Shown here in pieces: positions 4,671 to 6,399 of a stretch of 6,399 nt of DNA. The notes under the pieces were generated by a model. It saw only the letters and a program-made list of their open reading frames with translations, did not search any database and was not told the origin of the DNA. The position numbers and the translations under genes were made by a program. The first letter of the stretch is position 1, and every line of letters starts with the position of its first letter. Source of the stretch: DAOOWV01 sp035371485 (GTDB lineage Bacteria; Patescibacteriota; Dojkabacteria; JAFGLO01); contig DAOOWV010000040.1 in NCBI GenBank assembly GCA_035371485.1, positions 1-6,399 on the forward strand. The letters are read 5' to 3'.

Positions 4671-6399
4671 TTAACTATTTTTTAGTATAAGCGATTGTTC
4701 AGATGTGGAGATTAGATTAATACATTGGTTAAAATGTCTGTCTAACAATTCTTGCCTCAATATAAAGCCACAAATTCCTAAATGAATGTATGACTTCAAA
4801 ATTGTCTGAACTTCTTCATAAGATGTAAGATGAAGCTGAATAAATGTTGGTATTTTTGATAAATTAGCTTTTCTTACAATTTCTTCAATAATTCCACTCA
4901 TTATACTTGAAGTATATTGTTTGGGTTCTAAATCAGATGAAGAGAATATGTTCAAAACTAAGGTATCAATATCAATAACTATATAGTCAATACCATCTTC
5001 AACAAATGCATCCCAATCATAAACAAGTGAAGGATACATTATTGTAGCTCCAACCTTAAGTAATGATGACCTCCTAAAACCTGCAGTTCTTATCACTTGT
5101 TGGATCATCTGGACATCAGCTCCTGTACGTGAATTCTCTATAGTAAACCATATATTTCGTTTTCTATAAACTGTATGGAGTTTTCTTAATGCAATTAAAA
5201 TGCTTGGTAGTAAATCTCGATAAGGATCAAATCTTTCAACATCCAATACAGGGTGATCCTTCAGTTTATTATAAAATTGAACCTTAGTAGGAATATCAAT
5301 AGAAAGAGCAATTGATTTGTCACTTGCCTCACTTACTAATGGGATAATTGTTTCTATAATCTTATTAAAATATTCTTTTCGGTTAGGAGTTTTTAAACCG
5401 TAGTATGGAGAAATTCCAATCTTTTTTATTACGTCTTTTATACTAATAGAAAACAATCCTTCAACAGCATTTGATTTAGAATATTTAGGTACTTTAAGAT
5501 TTTTACCTACATCTACCCAGACTTGTGTTATTAATTTTTTATCAACAAATTCATTCTTATCAAAACTAATTTGAGATTCTGGCAACTTAACCTCGGGAAC
5601 TTCTATTGAAACATCATCTTCTTTCTCAATTATTTTTTCTTCAAGCTTTTCTTTTGCTCGTTGTTCCAATGCAGAAACAAAATCATCGGACGTGGGATAA
5701 ATCCTTCCTTCTTTGGTTTCTATTCTTATTGACTCACCATTTTTAAGTATCCAAGTAGCAGTATATGTATTAGTTAATACTGGAATATCTCTAGCTGTAG
5801 CCTCAACTGTAAAATCGCTTGCTACTGAACCTTCATCCGAAATAACAGCAATAACCTTATCCAATAATGGGATAAATCTACTATCAAGTCTATCAGTTAC
5901 GAGAATTAAATCATTTCTAAACAAAGTTTGTGCTATTGTTGCACTTTCAGAACTAAATTCATGATTTACAAGCATCACTCTTCCATTTATTACTCTATCA
6001 ATTCCATTAGTTACTGCACTAACAATAAGCGGAAGAGTATTCTTCTCTTGTTTTTTCAATGGCATAGTCTTATCCATCTTTTTAACAAGTTTGTCGAGAA
6101 ACTCAATATCAATTGCTGGGATTTCCTCATTATTTGATAAAACATAATCAAAGCTATCTTTAATTTGCAACAACCAAAGTTGTCCTGAAGCATAAACCCA
6201 CTCTATTTCTAATTCCTTACTTAACCCTTTTTCCAACATTACTGACATCTCGGTTAATTGTTGGATAAAGACATCATCTAGTTTAGATTTCTTTTGCCAA
6301 GGAACCGTAATATCAACTTTTTTTTGCCCATTTAGTTGTTTTTTATTTGGCAAATCTCTAACCATCATCCATTCCTGCGGGGATACAATTTTTTCTATA
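4671..6399 (-). CDS. PEP synthase-like protein with degenerate active sites (5' end outside window)
   Basis: The frame is open to the window edge. An ATG exists at 6366-6368, but the codons before it (IEKIVSPQEW) continue the family's pattern before MMVRD, so the true start is further out. Numbering from that ATG, residues 1-72 are the end of the ATP-grasp pyruvate/PEP-binding domain (VPWQKKSKL, EIEWVYASGQLWLLQ). Residues about 113-225 are the swivelling phospho-histidine domain (LILVTDRLDSRFIPLLDKVIAVISDEG, NGESIRIETKEGRIY in parts). A charged linker spans about 230-275, and the PEP/pyruvate barrel covers about 300-565. Compared with E. coli PpsA motifs from memory, the catalytic His in GGRTCHAA aligns without gaps to D185 (GSVASD). 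RLSDFK reads SIDIPT, CEIPS reads IMYPS, GSND reads DIDT, and the GICGQ cysteine is absent. The protein keeps the fold but is unlikely to make PEP. A regulatory or binding role is possible, though unproven. It lies 125 bp upstream of mutS on the same strand. Stop is TAA. Confidence 0.8.
   Translation of the reverse strand, partial: IEKIVSPQEWMMVRDLPNKKQLNGQKKVDITVPWQKKSKLDDVFIQQLTEMSVMLEKGLSKELEIEWVYASGQLWLLQIKDSFDYVLSNNEEIPAIDIEFLDKLVKKMDKTMPLKKQEKNTLPLIVSAVTNGIDRVINGRVMLVNHEFSSESATIAQTLFRNDLILVTDRLDSRFIPLLDKVIAVISDEGSVASDFTVEATARDIPVLTNTYTATWILKNGESIRIETKEGRIYPTSDDFVSALEQRAKEKLEEKIIEKEDDVSIEVPEVKLPESQISFDKNEFVDKKLITQVWVDVGKNLKVPKYSKSNAVEGLFSISIKDVIKKIGISPYYGLKTPNRKEYFNKIIETIIPLVSEASDKSIALSIDIPTKVQFYNKLKDHPVLDVERFDPYRDLLPSILIALRKLHTVYRKRNIWFTIENSRTGADVQMIQQVIRTAGFRRSSLLKVGATIMYPSLVYDWDAFVEDGIDYIVIDIDTLVLNIFSSSDLEPKQYTSSIMSGIIEEIVRKANLSKIPTFIQLHLTSYEEVQTILKSYIHLGICGFILRQELLDRHFNQCINLISTSEQSLILKNS

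Noticed and set aside
6366..6368. ATG as the true start of the PEP synthase-like gene
   Set aside because: The frame stays open to the window edge and the preceding residues, ending in SPQEW, match the family's pattern at that place. The gene is cut by the window.
1..6399. CRISPR array, tRNA or rRNA gene, insertion sequence or prophage
   Set aside because: No spaced direct repeats, no tRNA or rRNA signatures, no transposase or integrase, and no terminal inverted repeats were seen. Open frames opposite the genes are shadows without family features.

Overview
This AT-rich bacterial window (roughly one third G+C by eye) holds five genes, and two of them are broken by a single-base frameshift. 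On the + strand are the 3' end of a surface-anchored NHL-repeat protein, a histone-like HU gene and an OmpR-type regulator. On the - strand, converging on the regulator, are mutS and, upstream of it, the C-terminal two thirds of a PEP synthase-like gene whose 5' end lies beyond the right edge. A perfect Shine-Dalgarno sequence before HU and a TTGACA promoter mark it as bacterial. Low G+C together with an NHL repeat, a choice-of-anchor U type domain and an LSRTG-like anchor suggests a candidate-phyla (Patescibacteria/CPR) genome. That is inference, and another low-G+C lineage is not excluded.

Layout. 1-704: NHL repeat, acidic linker and C-terminal cell-wall anchor, with a frame jump near 140. 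705-877: intergenic, with the HU promoter, a stem-loop and a strong ribosome binding site. 878-1150: HU. 1151-1225: two inverted repeats, the second covering the start codon of the next gene. 1226-1972: OmpR-family winged-helix regulator with a degenerate receiver domain. 1973-1988: 16-bp convergent gap. 1989-4545 (-): mutS in two frames, joined at a run of nine A in the coding strand. 4546-4670: AT-only spacer with a short tandem repeat. 4671-6399 (-): PEP synthase-like protein in which every recognisable active-site position has been replaced.

The genes do not form an obvious single pathway. HU and MutS both act on DNA. The regulator lacks the phosphorylation site, and the PEP synthase relative lacks the phospho-histidine. 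These two long open frames that keep their fold but lose their chemistry, and the mutS homopolymer frameshift, are the most interesting points. Two frameshifts in 6.4 kb also raise the possibility of indel errors in the assembly, which must be excluded before any biological reading of them.
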